From contig JACZWF010000008.1 in NCBI GenBank assembly GCA_022572285.1, positions 1 through 16,632 on the forward strand: a stretch of 16,632 nt of DNA, in the 5' to 3' direction. The notes under the pieces were generated by a model. It made no database searches. It worked only from the letters and a program-made list of their open reading frames with translations, and had not been told where the DNA came from. The position numbers and the translations under genes are program-made. This document shows, piece after piece, positions 6,325 to 13,739 of this stretch (its first letter is position 1; each line of letters opens with the position of its first letter). The DNA is from Nitrososphaerota archaeon. GTDB taxonomy: Archaea > Thermoproteota > Nitrososphaeria > Nitrososphaerales > UBA57.

Positions 6325-6956
6325 TGAGTCGCCATGTGTCCCCCTTAATAGTCGGAGTCCTCGGTTTCCAAGGAGATATCGAAGAACATCTGTCATCTAT
6401 TATGACTGCCTTCAAGAAGACCTCAATCGAAGGCCGCACGCTACTGGTGCGGGAGCGCTCCGACCTTTCCGAGATTCACGCACTAATTATCCCAGGCGGT
6501 GAAAGTACGGTGATCGGGGCGATGCTAGCAGGAAGATCTATGGTGAAGGAATTGTCTGACAGATTGATGAATGGTTTGCCGACCATGGGGACATGTGCCG
6601 GTTTGATACTCCTAGCTAAGAGGGTATACGACAGAGTTGTTGGAGATATGAATCAACCTTTGCTGGGAGTACTTGATGTACTTATCGAACGAAATGCGTT
6701 TGGTCGACAACGGCAGTCATTCCACGCAGAGTTTGATATTCCCAGATATGGCCTGGCAGGGTTTAATGGAGCGTTCATCAGATCTCCGATCATTAAGCAG
6801 ATAGGCCCCAAGGTGGATGTCCTAGCTAAGCTCGGAACTGATGTTATCGCGGTGCAGCAAGGTAATATTCTTGCAACTGCATTCCATCCGGAATTGTCCA
6901 CCAGTTCGATATTTCACGAGGAACTGATCAAGATGGCTAGTTCAATGAATCATTGA
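6324..6956 (+). CDS. pdxT: Pyridoxal 5'-phosphate synthase glutaminase PdxT
   Basis: Class I glutamine amidotransferase that hydrolyses glutamine and passes ammonia to PdxS. Seen: VGVLGFQGDIEEH near the N-terminus (residues 10-22), the oxyanion-loop GGES (58-61), the nucleophile in GTCAGLILL (C91), the NAFGRQRQSF segment typical of PdxT, and the remainder of the triad in AFHPEL (H188, E190). Length of 210 residues is slightly above the usual ~190-200. Its ATG (6324-6326) overlaps the last base of the pdxS stop codon. The 3' end overlaps the 3' end of the convergent pyrG gene by seven bases. Function and partner are secure from motifs and context. Confidence 0.97.
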   Translation: MSRHVSPLIVGVLGFQGDIEEHLSSIMTAFKKTSIEGRTLLVRERSDLSEIHALIIPGGESTVIGAMLAGRSMVKELSDRLMNGLPTMGTCAGLILLAKRVYDRVVGDMNQPLLGVLDVLIERNAFGRQRQSFHAEFDIPRYGLAGFNGAFIRSPIIKQIGPKVDVLAKLGTDVIAVQQGNILATAFHPELSTSSIFHEELIKMASSMNH

Positions 6957-8653
6957 AGCGTTATTCGGCTATCCGTGCTCTGGGATATACTAATCGATGG
7001 TAGTTTCCTTTCGACTGCTGCTTTAACAAAACTTTTGAAAGCTGGCTCAGGAGATCCTGGTCTACTAACAAACTCCGGGTGGTACTGGGTTGCCATGTAG
7101 AACGGATGTGAGCGCACTTCAAGAATCTCTGCTCGTCTGCCGTTATCACTAAAGGCACTCAAGTTCATTCCATTCATCTCGAATATTTCCAGATACTTTA
7201 GTGTGAATTCATACCTATGTCGATGTCGCTGACGAATGTCGTAAGTTCCGTAAATCCCATGGGCCAAAGTACCATCTTTGATCTTAATATCGTGTCCTCC
7301 TAGCCTCATCGAAGCTCCCATTTCTCCTACACCCTTCTGTGAAGGGAGAAGGTCAACCACCGGATTGTTTGTGTCAGGATTCAATTCTGTTGAATGGGCG
7401 TCAGGAAGATCACAAGCGTGACGAGCAAACGCTACAAGAGCCAGTTGGAACCCGAAGCAGAGTCCCAGAAATGGTATGGATCTTTCTCTCGCATAATTTG
7501 CCGCAAGAATCTTCCCCTCGCTTCCTCGTTTTCCAAATCCCCCTGGGATGAGTATTCCGTGATACCTTTCGAGTGTGGCTAGGGATGCCACGTTCTTCTC
7601 GAACTCGCCACTGTCAACCCACTCGACTTTAACAAAAGTATTTTGATACGCCCCTGCATGTGAGAGGGCATGGTTTACGCTGACATAGCTATCTGCAAGC
7701 GAAACATACTTTCCGACCATTCCTATTACTACCTCATTCCTAAAAGCTGCTAATGAGAACGAATTCGATACGTCCTTCCAACCTCCCCAACTCATCTCCC
7801 TCATGGGGAGCTTGAGTTTTGACCTGATAGCACTGATGATGCCATCACGGTAAAGGTTTTCTGGAACATGATAAATTGATGGCGAGTCGGGATTTGAAAT
7901 AATACTGGCTAATTCGACACTAGTAAACAACGAGATCTTCCTCTTCGAGTCTAAGGAAAGTTCCTTTTCACTCCTGACGACGATGATATCCGGCTGTATG
8001 CCAATCCTTCTTAACTCTTGGACGCTGTGCTGTGTCGGTTTGGTCTTCTCCTCTCCGACTGCCTGAAGGACCGGTGCTAGAGTGACGTGTATGAAGAGAG
8101 TGTTTTCTGCACCCTCCTCGAGTCTCATCTGTCTAATAGCTTCAAGAAAGGGGAGACTCTCTATGTCGCCTACAGTTCCCCCACATTCGACCAGGATCAC
8201 CTCCCCTGGCCCATCGCTTTTACTCCCCTCAGTCTCCGCAATGTTTCTTATCTTGTGTTTTATCGCATCTGTCACGTGTGGTATTATTTGGACGCACTGG
8301 CCGAGAAGATCTCCTCTTCTCTCTGCCTGAATAACACCCAGATAGATCTGACCGGTCGTTATATTGTGTCTCTTGGATAAATTCTCGTTCAGAAACCTTT
8401 CATAAGTCCCGAGATCCATATCCATTTCTCCACCGTCGTCTGTGACGAACACCTCGCCATGGATTAGTGGATTCATCGTTCCTGCGTCGACGTTAATATA
8501 AGGATCTATCTTTGCTGAAGTAATCTTAAGACCATATAGGTCGAGGAGCTTTGCTACGGAACCTACTACCACACCCTTGCCTATTCCTGAGAGCACACCC
8601 CCGGTAACAAAGATGTATTTTGTTTTTGAAGAGCCTATTTCGGGTGTCTGCAT
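6950..8653 (-). CDS. pyrG: CTP synthase
   Basis: Converts UTP to CTP using ATP and glutamine. The N-terminal amidoligase domain (about 1-285) shows the P-loop-like GGVLSGIGKG (18-27), KIDPYINVDAGTM (48-60), HGEVFVTDDGGEMDMDLG (65-82), and VECGGTVGDIES (155-166). The C-terminal glutaminase domain (about 305-550) shows GGFGKRG (371-377), nucleophile C399 in GLCFGFQ, and H525/E527 in TQYHPEF; the usual form of the nucleophile motif is closer to GLCLGMQ, so the FGF variant is mildly unusual but the Cys is retained. 567 residues is slightly longer than the ~535-550 norm because of both tails. ATG 8653 has GGTGA (8667-8663) nine bases upstream. It follows the PhoU-like regulator by 51 bases on the same strand; probable operon. 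Confidence 0.97.
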   Translation of the reverse strand: MQTPEIGSSKTKYIFVTGGVLSGIGKGVVVGSVAKLLDLYGLKITSAKIDPYINVDAGTMNPLIHGEVFVTDDGGEMDMDLGTYERFLNENLSKRHNITTGQIYLGVIQAERRGDLLGQCVQIIPHVTDAIKHKIRNIAETEGSKSDGPGEVILVECGGTVGDIESLPFLEAIRQMRLEEGAENTLFIHVTLAPVLQAVGEEKTKPTQHSVQELRRIGIQPDIIVVRSEKELSLDSKRKISLFTSVELASIISNPDSPSIYHVPENLYRDGIISAIRSKLKLPMREMSWGGWKDVSNSFSLAAFRNEVVIGMVGKYVSLADSYVSVNHALSHAGAYQNTFVKVEWVDSGEFEKNVASLATLERYHGILIPGGFGKRGSEGKILAANYARERSIPFLGLCFGFQLALVAFARHACDLPDAHSTELNPDTNNPVVDLLPSQKGVGEMGASMRLGGHDIKIKDGTLAHGIYGTYDIRQRHRHRYEFTLKYLEIFEMNGMNLSAFSDNGRRAEILEVRSHPFYMATQYHPEFVSRPGSPEPAFKSFVKAAVERKLPSISISQSTDSRITLQ

Positions 8654-8662
8654 AAAGGCAGC

Positions 8663-8667
8663 TCACC
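8663..8667 (-). promoter_or_regulatory. Ribosome-binding site of pyrG
   Basis: Minus-strand GGTGA nine bases before ATG 8653 agrees with the archaeal anti-Shine-Dalgarno (GGAGGTGATC). Together with the absence of a good TATA box in the 51-base gap it suggests that pyrG is translated from a transcript that begins at the PhoU-like gene. Confidence 0.45.
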
Positions 8668-8704
8668 AGGAGCAGTGTTAACCCTTTTGCTTTGATACAC
8701 CATA

Positions 8705-9706
8705 TTATCTTACAACCGGATAGAATGGGACAGACAGATCTGCAATATCTACGCTAGACTGGGCAATACGTGACATCCCATCAAGGATTCCATTTAGCGA
8801 GCCGATATCCGATGATAATTCTGAAGAGGCCTTATCCCGGAGAAATGATAATCCTTTTGAGAATCGGTTGTATAATATCGCCGTTTCCTGAGCTTTATCC
8901 GCATTCTTTGATAGAAGTGACTCTATGCCCAACTCTAGCATGCTCACCAACAATTGGTCTATCTCAAGTATGGACACCCCAAGGCTCTTAGTGAATTTGA
9001 TGGGATGGGGCAACTCCAAAATGATTTTGGCCATAGACACGTTAGTATCTCCAACGGATTCCAAAACATTCGCCGCTACCCTGAAATCGAGGCAATCTAT
9101 TTGACTGATGGAATATCTGGCAGCAAGCATCGGGTCGATTACTGCGCTTCTAATTGTTCGTACTAATAGGAAGTAGAGCCTATCTACCTCATCATCTCTA
9201 TCCGGGATCACCTTCATCATTCGGTTGTCACCTTCCATGAGCGAAGTTACGATATCTGCGTGCATTCCATTGACGATAGAGTGCATTCTCTTGAAGATCT
9301 TATTTGGAGCAAGGTTGCTACTGTCAAGGAGAAATTGGGTAGTTATGGAAAAGGAATTTTCCTCTACTATTTCTAGTCCTACAAGGTGGCTCATGGCTCC
9401 CTTTATCGCCTCCCTTACATCATAGGAGACTCTCACACTTCCTTGGATCTTAATAATATCATATCCGAGCAGATAGGATCCGGTGATCTCACCGCGCAAC
9501 CTCTGCGTCTCCTTCGGATTAAACGCAAGAGTAGTCTGGTTCATCTCTCTTTCGCCCGAAAAGGGAGCCAATACTAGCCTGCCACCGGAGCCTTCCTGAA
9601 TTGATATAAGACTCCCCTTCCGAATCTTGTTTCTCTCTGCCCATTCCTTGGGGAGGGAGACCATCGCTGTACCTCCTCCAACCTCTTGTACTCTTCTCAG
9701 TTCCAT
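8705..9706 (-). CDS. AbrB/SpoVT-domain PhoU-like phosphate regulator
   Basis: Two-part protein. Residues about 1-48 form an AbrB/SpoVT (swapped-hairpin) DNA-binding domain: RRVQEVGGGTAMVSLPKEWAERNKIRKGSLISI is typical, with the 'G-x-x-x-V-x-LPK-x-W' signature. From about 75 to the end it is a PhoU-like helical bundle, with repeated charged helices such as DRDDEVDRLYFLLVRTIRSA. This fusion is common in archaea and is annotated as a phosphate uptake regulator; the actual targets are unknown. ATG 9706 has a TATA-like ATTTATA (9731-9737, minus strand TATAAAT) about 28 bases upstream, so the mRNA is probably leaderless. A perfect 14-base palindrome lies between the TATA and the ATG and may be an operator. 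No pst phosphate transporter genes are nearby; its downstream neighbour is pyrG. Confidence 0.88.
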   Translation of the reverse strand: MELRRVQEVGGGTAMVSLPKEWAERNKIRKGSLISIQEGSGGRLVLAPFSGEREMNQTTLAFNPKETQRLRGEITGSYLLGYDIIKIQGSVRVSYDVREAIKGAMSHLVGLEIVEENSFSITTQFLLDSSNLAPNKIFKRMHSIVNGMHADIVTSLMEGDNRMMKVIPDRDDEVDRLYFLLVRTIRSAVIDPMLAARYSISQIDCLDFRVAANVLESVGDTNVSMAKIILELPHPIKFTKSLGVSILEIDQLLVSMLELGIESLLSKNADKAQETAILYNRFSKGLSFLRDKASSELSSDIGSLNGILDGMSRIAQSSVDIADLSVPFYPVVR

Positions 9707-9775
9707 GGTCTCTATATAGAGATATAGAGAATTTATAGGATATTCTAATTAAAGAGACCTTCACCAGATGGCATA
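9707..9775. promoter_or_regulatory. Divergent promoter region between PhoU-like regulator and pantoate kinase
   Basis: 69-base divergent intergenic segment. Two TATA-like boxes are placed for leaderless starts: minus-strand TATAAAT (plus 9731-9737), ~28 bases from ATG 9706; plus-strand TAATTAAA (9746-9753), ~27 bases from ATG 9776. Both boxes lie side by side, so the two genes could share factors or compete. The AT-rich content and spacing are directly visible; promoter function is inferred. Confidence 0.55.
9709..9730. repeat. Palindrome with tandem half-site, candidate operator
   Basis: TCTCTATATAGAGA (9709-9722) is a perfect 14-base palindrome. It is followed immediately by a further copy of the half-site TATAGAGA (9723-9730), which repeats bases 9715-9722 in tandem. 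The element covers the space between the TATA box and the start of the AbrB-PhoU gene. Placement suits autoregulation by that AbrB-domain protein, or by another dimeric repressor; this is inference. Confidence 0.5.
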
Positions 9776-10693
9776 ATGGAGTCAGCTTTTGCTCCTGCCC
9801 ATATTACCGGGATACTCGAGGTACCTACGGACGTTCACGATCCTCTAAGGCAGGGCTCTCTGGGGGCTGGGTTCTCGATTGAGCGAGGAGTTACCACAGA
9901 AGTACGGACCAAGAGAGATTCTCTCAGCTCGATCCGGGTTAGGATAAATGGATCCCCAACCTCTTCAGCAGAGGTTTCCGAGTCAGTCGCCCGTCGGATG
10001 CTACAAATGATAGGATTGAATTATGAAATCCTCATCGATCACTTTGTAAGAGTTCCCATAGGCGCCGGATACGGATCCAGCGGCTCCGCAAGCCTCAGTC
10101 TAGCACTTGCACTAAATGAGTCTCTTGGGTTGGGTCTAGCAATCAATGAGGCAGGTCAAATCGCCCATCTCGCGGAAATAGAATGTGGTACCGGTCTCGG
10201 CACTGTCCTTGCGGAGCTCTACGGAGGTACTGAGATAAGAATCAGCTCTGGGGCCCCAGGCGTCGGAAAGATCTCAAAATTCCATCTTGGAAGGAAGAGA
10301 GTTGCAGGCACTATCTGTTTCGGTCCCTTGGAAACCAAACGAGTGATTTCGGATCCAGAGTTAGTTGGAAAAATAAATCTTATTGGGAGACCCGCATTGC
10401 GGACACTTATCCAAGATCCATCTGTCGACCTTTTTTTAGAGTTAGCTAGGAAATTCTCAGTCGCTTTGGGATTAATGTCCGATAGGCTACTGGACATCCA
10501 GAATTATGCAGAAAGCTGTGGGCTGGTCTGCGGTATGGGATTATTCGGCGAAACTCTTTTCTCTTTAATTACTGAAGACAGCCGAGATGAATTTGACAGG
10601 ATTGTCACTAAAGATAGATCCTTTCAGACATTGCGGTCAAGACCGGAAATAATATTTTCTCGCATCGATAATCAAGGAGCACGACTACTTTGA
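9776..10693 (+). CDS. Pantoate kinase (archaeal GHMP kinase)
   Basis: Phosphorylates pantoate to 4-phosphopantoate, the first of the two archaea-specific steps that replace bacterial PanC and CoaA in CoA synthesis. Seen: GHMP-family ATP loop VPIGAGYGSSGSASLSLAL (about residues 93-111), N-terminal APAHITGILEV (6-16), a second conserved stretch ECGTGLGTVLAELYGGTEIR, and a C-terminal CGMGLFGETLFSL similar to the third GHMP motif. Length of 305 residues is normal. ATG 9776 has a TATA-like box 27 bases upstream. The stop overlaps the TTG start of the next gene. Assignment as pantoate kinase rather than another GHMP kinase rests strongly on linkage with the phosphopantothenate synthetase gene and panB. 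Confidence 0.92.
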   Translation: MESAFAPAHITGILEVPTDVHDPLRQGSLGAGFSIERGVTTEVRTKRDSLSSIRVRINGSPTSSAEVSESVARRMLQMIGLNYEILIDHFVRVPIGAGYGSSGSASLSLALALNESLGLGLAINEAGQIAHLAEIECGTGLGTVLAELYGGTEIRISSGAPGVGKISKFHLGRKRVAGTICFGPLETKRVISDPELVGKINLIGRPALRTLIQDPSVDLFLELARKFSVALGLMSDRLLDIQNYAESCGLVCGMGLFGETLFSLITEDSRDEFDRIVTKDRSFQTLRSRPEIIFSRIDNQGARLL

Positions 10694-11478
10694 GAACTCC
10701 CATGTATAACATCTCCCGATTACATCCTAGGGCAGAATCATTGCGCTCGAGAGAGATGCTGTCCCAGTCGCTAGAGAGGGGCTTGCTTGTTCCCCAAGGT
10801 TTGATAGCATATGGGAGAGGCGAGGCCTTTGACTATCTGTTCGGAGAACGTACAATTCCAGCAGCAAGAAACGCAATTAGGGCAGCAGCAGCACAGATGA
10901 TTCTGGCAGATCGCCCGGTGATTTCTGTTAATGGGAATGTTGCCTCGGTCGCCGCAAAAGGCGTAGCCACGCTCTCAAAGATTACGGGTGCAGATGTAGA
11001 GATTAATTTGTTCTATAGGAGTCAGGAACGAATTAGAAAGATATCGGGCGTTCTCCGCGACGCCGGGATTAGGAACGTCCTCGGAGTCGATCCTGCGTAC
11101 CAGAAGAGAATACCGGAACTCTGCAGTGAAAGACGAAGGGTCGATTCAAGAGGGATCATGAAAGCTGATGTCGTAGTAATTCCCTTAGAGGATGGTGATA
11201 GGACAGAATCACTCAGGAAAATGGGGAAGCTAGTTATTGCGGTTGACCTTAATCCGCTCTCAAGAACATCCCAGTCCGCTTCTATCAGCATAGTTGATGA
11301 TATTGTTAGAGTTATTCCGCATATGATAGATCAAATACGATATCTTAATCGATTAACAGATGAAGAAATACATCATATTGCAAGCTCTTTCGATAACTCT
11401 GCGAATCTTGGATCGGTTCTCTCCTACCTTGCACATAGAATAAGTCGACTATCAACCAAGAGACAGGAAAAATCATGA
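10690..11478 (+). CDS. 4-phosphopantoate--beta-alanine ligase (phosphopantothenate synthetase)
   Basis: Joins 4-phosphopantoate and beta-alanine with ATP to give 4'-phosphopantothenate, the second archaea-specific CoA step. Seen: family N-terminus with HPRAESLRSREML, followed by GLLVPQGLIAYGRGEAFDYLFGE, AARNAIRAAAAQMILADRPVISVNGNVA, and the ending GKLVIAVDLNPLSRTSQSASISIVDDI with IPHMIDQI. 262 residues is the usual size. TTG 10690 overlaps the stop of pantoate kinase and has AGGAG at 10675-10679, ten bases upstream; ATG 10702 is the alternative and would give MYNISRLHPR. Its 3' end overlaps the panB ATG (ATGA). The chain of overlaps with both neighbours suggests translational coupling. Confidence 0.94.
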   Translation: MRTPMYNISRLHPRAESLRSREMLSQSLERGLLVPQGLIAYGRGEAFDYLFGERTIPAARNAIRAAAAQMILADRPVISVNGNVASVAAKGVATLSKITGADVEINLFYRSQERIRKISGVLRDAGIRNVLGVDPAYQKRIPELCSERRRVDSRGIMKADVVVIPLEDGDRTESLRKMGKLVIAVDLNPLSRTSQSASISIVDDIVRVIPHMIDQIRYLNRLTDEEIHHIASSFDNSANLGSVLSYLAHRISRLSTKRQEKS

Positions 11479-12368
11479 GCCAAAATGAGAAAATCACTAT
11501 AGACCGTCTTATAGGCCTAAAGAGAGGAATTAATGGATCAGGCAGAAGAATAGCTGCCATTACTGTCTATGACTTTCCCTTCGCCCGCCTAGCCGATAGA
11601 GCGGGAATGGATTTACTTCTTGTTGGTGATTCTGGTGGAATGGTCACTCTCGGTTACGATAGCACTATTCCTGTGAGCATGACTGAGATGCTAACAATGA
11701 GCAAAGCCGTTTCAAGGGGAACGCATAGACCCCTACTAGTTGGAGACATGCCATTCATGTCTTTTGCATCCAAACAAGACGCCCTAACTAACGGTGGACT
11801 ATTCTTGAAAGAAGGTGGAATGGATGCAGTCAAGCTAGAGGGTGGCAGCGAATATGCCGATATTGTTAGAGCTCTGACCAGAGCAGGAATTCCAGTAATG
11901 GGGCACGTAGGTTTGAGGCCCCAAAGAGCCAAGTTTTGGCACGGGTATAGAATTGAAGGTAAGGATTACCGATCAGCGAGAATTGTCATTGAAGATGCCT
12001 TGGAATTGGAGAGTGCTGGAGCATTTGCCCTCGTCCTAGAGATGGTGGCCTCTGAGGTAGCCAAGGTTGTAACCGAGAAGGTCTCAATTCCAACAATAGG
12101 TATTGGTTCAGGGCCCTGTTGTGACGGGCAGATACTTGTTCTTCATGACGTCCTCGGGCTTTATGATAACTTGAAGCCCCGTTTCGCCAAGAAGTACATT
12201 GATCTATCACCTCTAATTATCTCAGCCTTGTCAAAATTCAAAGACGACGTTCTTGTCGGGAAATACCCCGAAAAACGTCACAGTGCAAGTATGGAGTCAT
12301 CTGAATTGGACAAACTTCAGAGGGTCTCCAAAGCCGAAAAGGATAGACCCGTCGTAAGCGAAGCGTAA
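11475..12368 (+). CDS. panB: 3-methyl-2-oxobutanoate hydroxymethyltransferase (ketopantoate hydroxymethyltransferase)
   Basis: Uses methylenetetrahydrofolate or its archaeal equivalent to convert ketoisovalerate to ketopantoate. Seen: ITVYDFPFARLADRAGMD at the start of the TIM barrel, metal ligands D52 in VGDSGGM and D91 in VGDMPF, E122 in KLEGG, the catalytic Glu position in LEMV (E189), GHVGLRPQ (144-151), and the C-terminal IGIGSGPCCDGQILVLHDVLGL. Length of 297 residues includes about 30 extra, low-complexity, charged residues after the core (ending near KYPEKRH). ATG 11475 overlaps the previous stop (ATGA). The next gene follows after 21 bases. The gene for ketopantoate reductase, the step after PanB, is not seen in the window. 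Confidence 0.96.
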   Translation: MSQNEKITIDRLIGLKRGINGSGRRIAAITVYDFPFARLADRAGMDLLLVGDSGGMVTLGYDSTIPVSMTEMLTMSKAVSRGTHRPLLVGDMPFMSFASKQDALTNGGLFLKEGGMDAVKLEGGSEYADIVRALTRAGIPVMGHVGLRPQRAKFWHGYRIEGKDYRSARIVIEDALELESAGAFALVLEMVASEVAKVVTEKVSIPTIGIGSGPCCDGQILVLHDVLGLYDNLKPRFAKKYIDLSPLIISALSKFKDDVLVGKYPEKRHSASMESSELDKLQRVSKAEKDRPVVSEA

Positions 12369-12389
12369 GGCAACGTCCCGGAGGTCGCC

Positions 12390-13589
12390 ATGAACGTAAA
12401 GGGCATAGGTAGAAGAAACATTCTGAATAGCTTAAGTCGGCGCCTATCGGAAGATCTCAATTTCAAATCCGGCAAGATTTTTGGTTCGATGTGCACAGAG
12501 CCTCACAATTTCGCAAGATCTGTCTATTCTGCTCACCTTGAGAAAAACATAGGCGATCCCGGGTTACTCAGAGGAACCTTGAGTCTTGAGGGTGATTGTA
12601 TCAGAATGATTGGTACAATTCTCTCACATCCGAAAGCGACAGGACATATGGTATCAGGGGGAACGGAAGCAAATGTTATGGCGCTCTGGTCTGCGCGAAA
12701 CGAAAGTCGCAAGGAAAAGCCTGAGGTTATCCTGTCTTCCTTGGCACACCACTCCTTCAAGAAAGCTGGAGATATGCTTGGATTGAGACTTGTCGTAATT
12801 CCATCTGACAAACATAGACTTGATGCAAGCAAGATCACCAACGCCATTACTTCCAATACCATCTTGATGATAGGCACCGCGGGCACTACAGACCTGGGCC
12901 TCATTGATCCTATCCAAGAGATGTCTGAAATCTCAGGTAGGTTTCAGATCCCTATTCATGTGGACGCGTCATTCGGGGGGTTCATAATCCCCTTTCTGAA
13001 AGATCATGGTTCTGATCTGCCAGACTTCGATTTTCGTCTGAAGGGTGTGAGATCCATCACGATCGACCCTCATAAGATGGGGATGGCCCCTATCCCATCT
13101 GGTGCTGTTCTATTCAGGAACAGGCGGGCACTAGATACTATTTCATATGACACTGTCTATCTCGCAGGTGGACTCAAATCTCGAGGAACCATTCTCGGAA
13201 CTAGTCCTGGAGCTTCGATAGTCTCAGTCTGGTCTCTTTTGAATCTCATGGGGCAAGAGGGATACCAGAAAACTGCACGCAGCTGCATGAGGTTGACCGA
13301 GCATCTCTATCAACGTCTAGCAGGTATCGATGGGGTTGTCGTTATTTCGAAACCGGAAATGAATGTGTTGGGTTTTCGTTCATCAAGAATGAAGATCTCT
13401 GACCTGTCGAGACAACTAAGAAATAAGGGATATGCAATCTCGACTTTTCCTACTCATTTACGCCTCGTAATTATGCCGCATCTCACTCGATCTCATGTTG
13501 AGATGTTCATCGAAACTCTTATCGAAGTTTTAGGGAAGAATAGACATTCTAGTCGAGCTATTAAGGACAGGCGATCGAAAGCTGTTTAG
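12390..13589 (+). CDS. mfnA: MfnA-type PLP-dependent decarboxylase (aspartate 1-decarboxylase / tyrosine decarboxylase)
   Basis: PLP enzyme of the glutamate/tyrosine/aspartate decarboxylase group. Archaeal members decarboxylate L-aspartate to beta-alanine (for CoA) or L-tyrosine to tyramine (for methanofuran). The operon with pantoate kinase, the ligase and panB argues for aspartate and beta-alanine. Seen: GKIFGSMCTEPH near 28-39, GDPGLLRGTLSLEGDCI, VSGGTEANVMALW (82-94), VDASFGG with D192 that pairs with the PLP ring nitrogen, and the PLP lysine K229 in IDPHKMGM. Length of 399 residues is typical. ATG 12390 is preceded by GGAGGT about five bases upstream. It is the last gene of the operon and needs the PLP made by the nearby PdxS/PdxT pair. 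Substrate is an inference from context. Confidence 0.92.
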   Translation: MNVKGIGRRNILNSLSRRLSEDLNFKSGKIFGSMCTEPHNFARSVYSAHLEKNIGDPGLLRGTLSLEGDCIRMIGTILSHPKATGHMVSGGTEANVMALWSARNESRKEKPEVILSSLAHHSFKKAGDMLGLRLVVIPSDKHRLDASKITNAITSNTILMIGTAGTTDLGLIDPIQEMSEISGRFQIPIHVDASFGGFIIPFLKDHGSDLPDFDFRLKGVRSITIDPHKMGMAPIPSGAVLFRNRRALDTISYDTVYLAGGLKSRGTILGTSPGASIVSVWSLLNLMGQEGYQKTARSCMRLTEHLYQRLAGIDGVVVISKPEMNVLGFRSSRMKISDLSRQLRNKGYAISTFPTHLRLVIMPHLTRSHVEMFIETLIEVLGKNRHSSRAIKDRRSKAV

Positions 13590-13606
13590 GGTGTCCAGAG
13601 TTGTCG

Positions 13607-13631
13607 ATCTCTCTTTATGTTAAGAGGAGAT
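13607..13631 (+). other. Imperfect hairpin after the decarboxylase gene
   Basis: ATCTCTCTT (13607-13615) can pair with AAGAGGAGAT (13622-13631) with one bulged G, leaving a six-base AT-rich loop. It begins 18 bases after the decarboxylase stop and lies upstream of the smc TATA-like box. No poly-T run follows it, so it is not a typical terminator; it might be an mRNA 3' end element or chance pairing. Weak. Confidence 0.25.
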
Positions 13632-13654
13632 GTAGTTAATCCTGATGTAGTTCC

Positions 13655-13668
13655 CGGTTTATATAGTG
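13655..13668 (+). promoter_or_regulatory. TATA-like promoter of smc
   Basis: CGGTTTATATAGTG contains the best TATA match of the window (TTTATATA at 13658-13665), with a G/C-rich stretch just upstream where a BRE would sit. Initiation about 25 bases downstream, near 13690, would leave a leader of roughly 50 bases before ATG 13740. The leader contains a minimal GTG-ATG-TAA run (13730-13738) directly in front of the start codon, part of which (GTGAT) could pair with 16S rRNA. Confidence 0.45.
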
Positions 13669-13739
13669 TAATCTCTAGATTCCAGAGGCGACACAATATC
13701 ATCTACCAAAAATTCGCAGATTCAGGGCTGTGATGTAAG

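Noticed and set aside
13730..13738. GTG-ATG-TAA as a regulatory mini-ORF before smc
   Set aside because: Only two codons long; more simply part of the ribosome-binding region.
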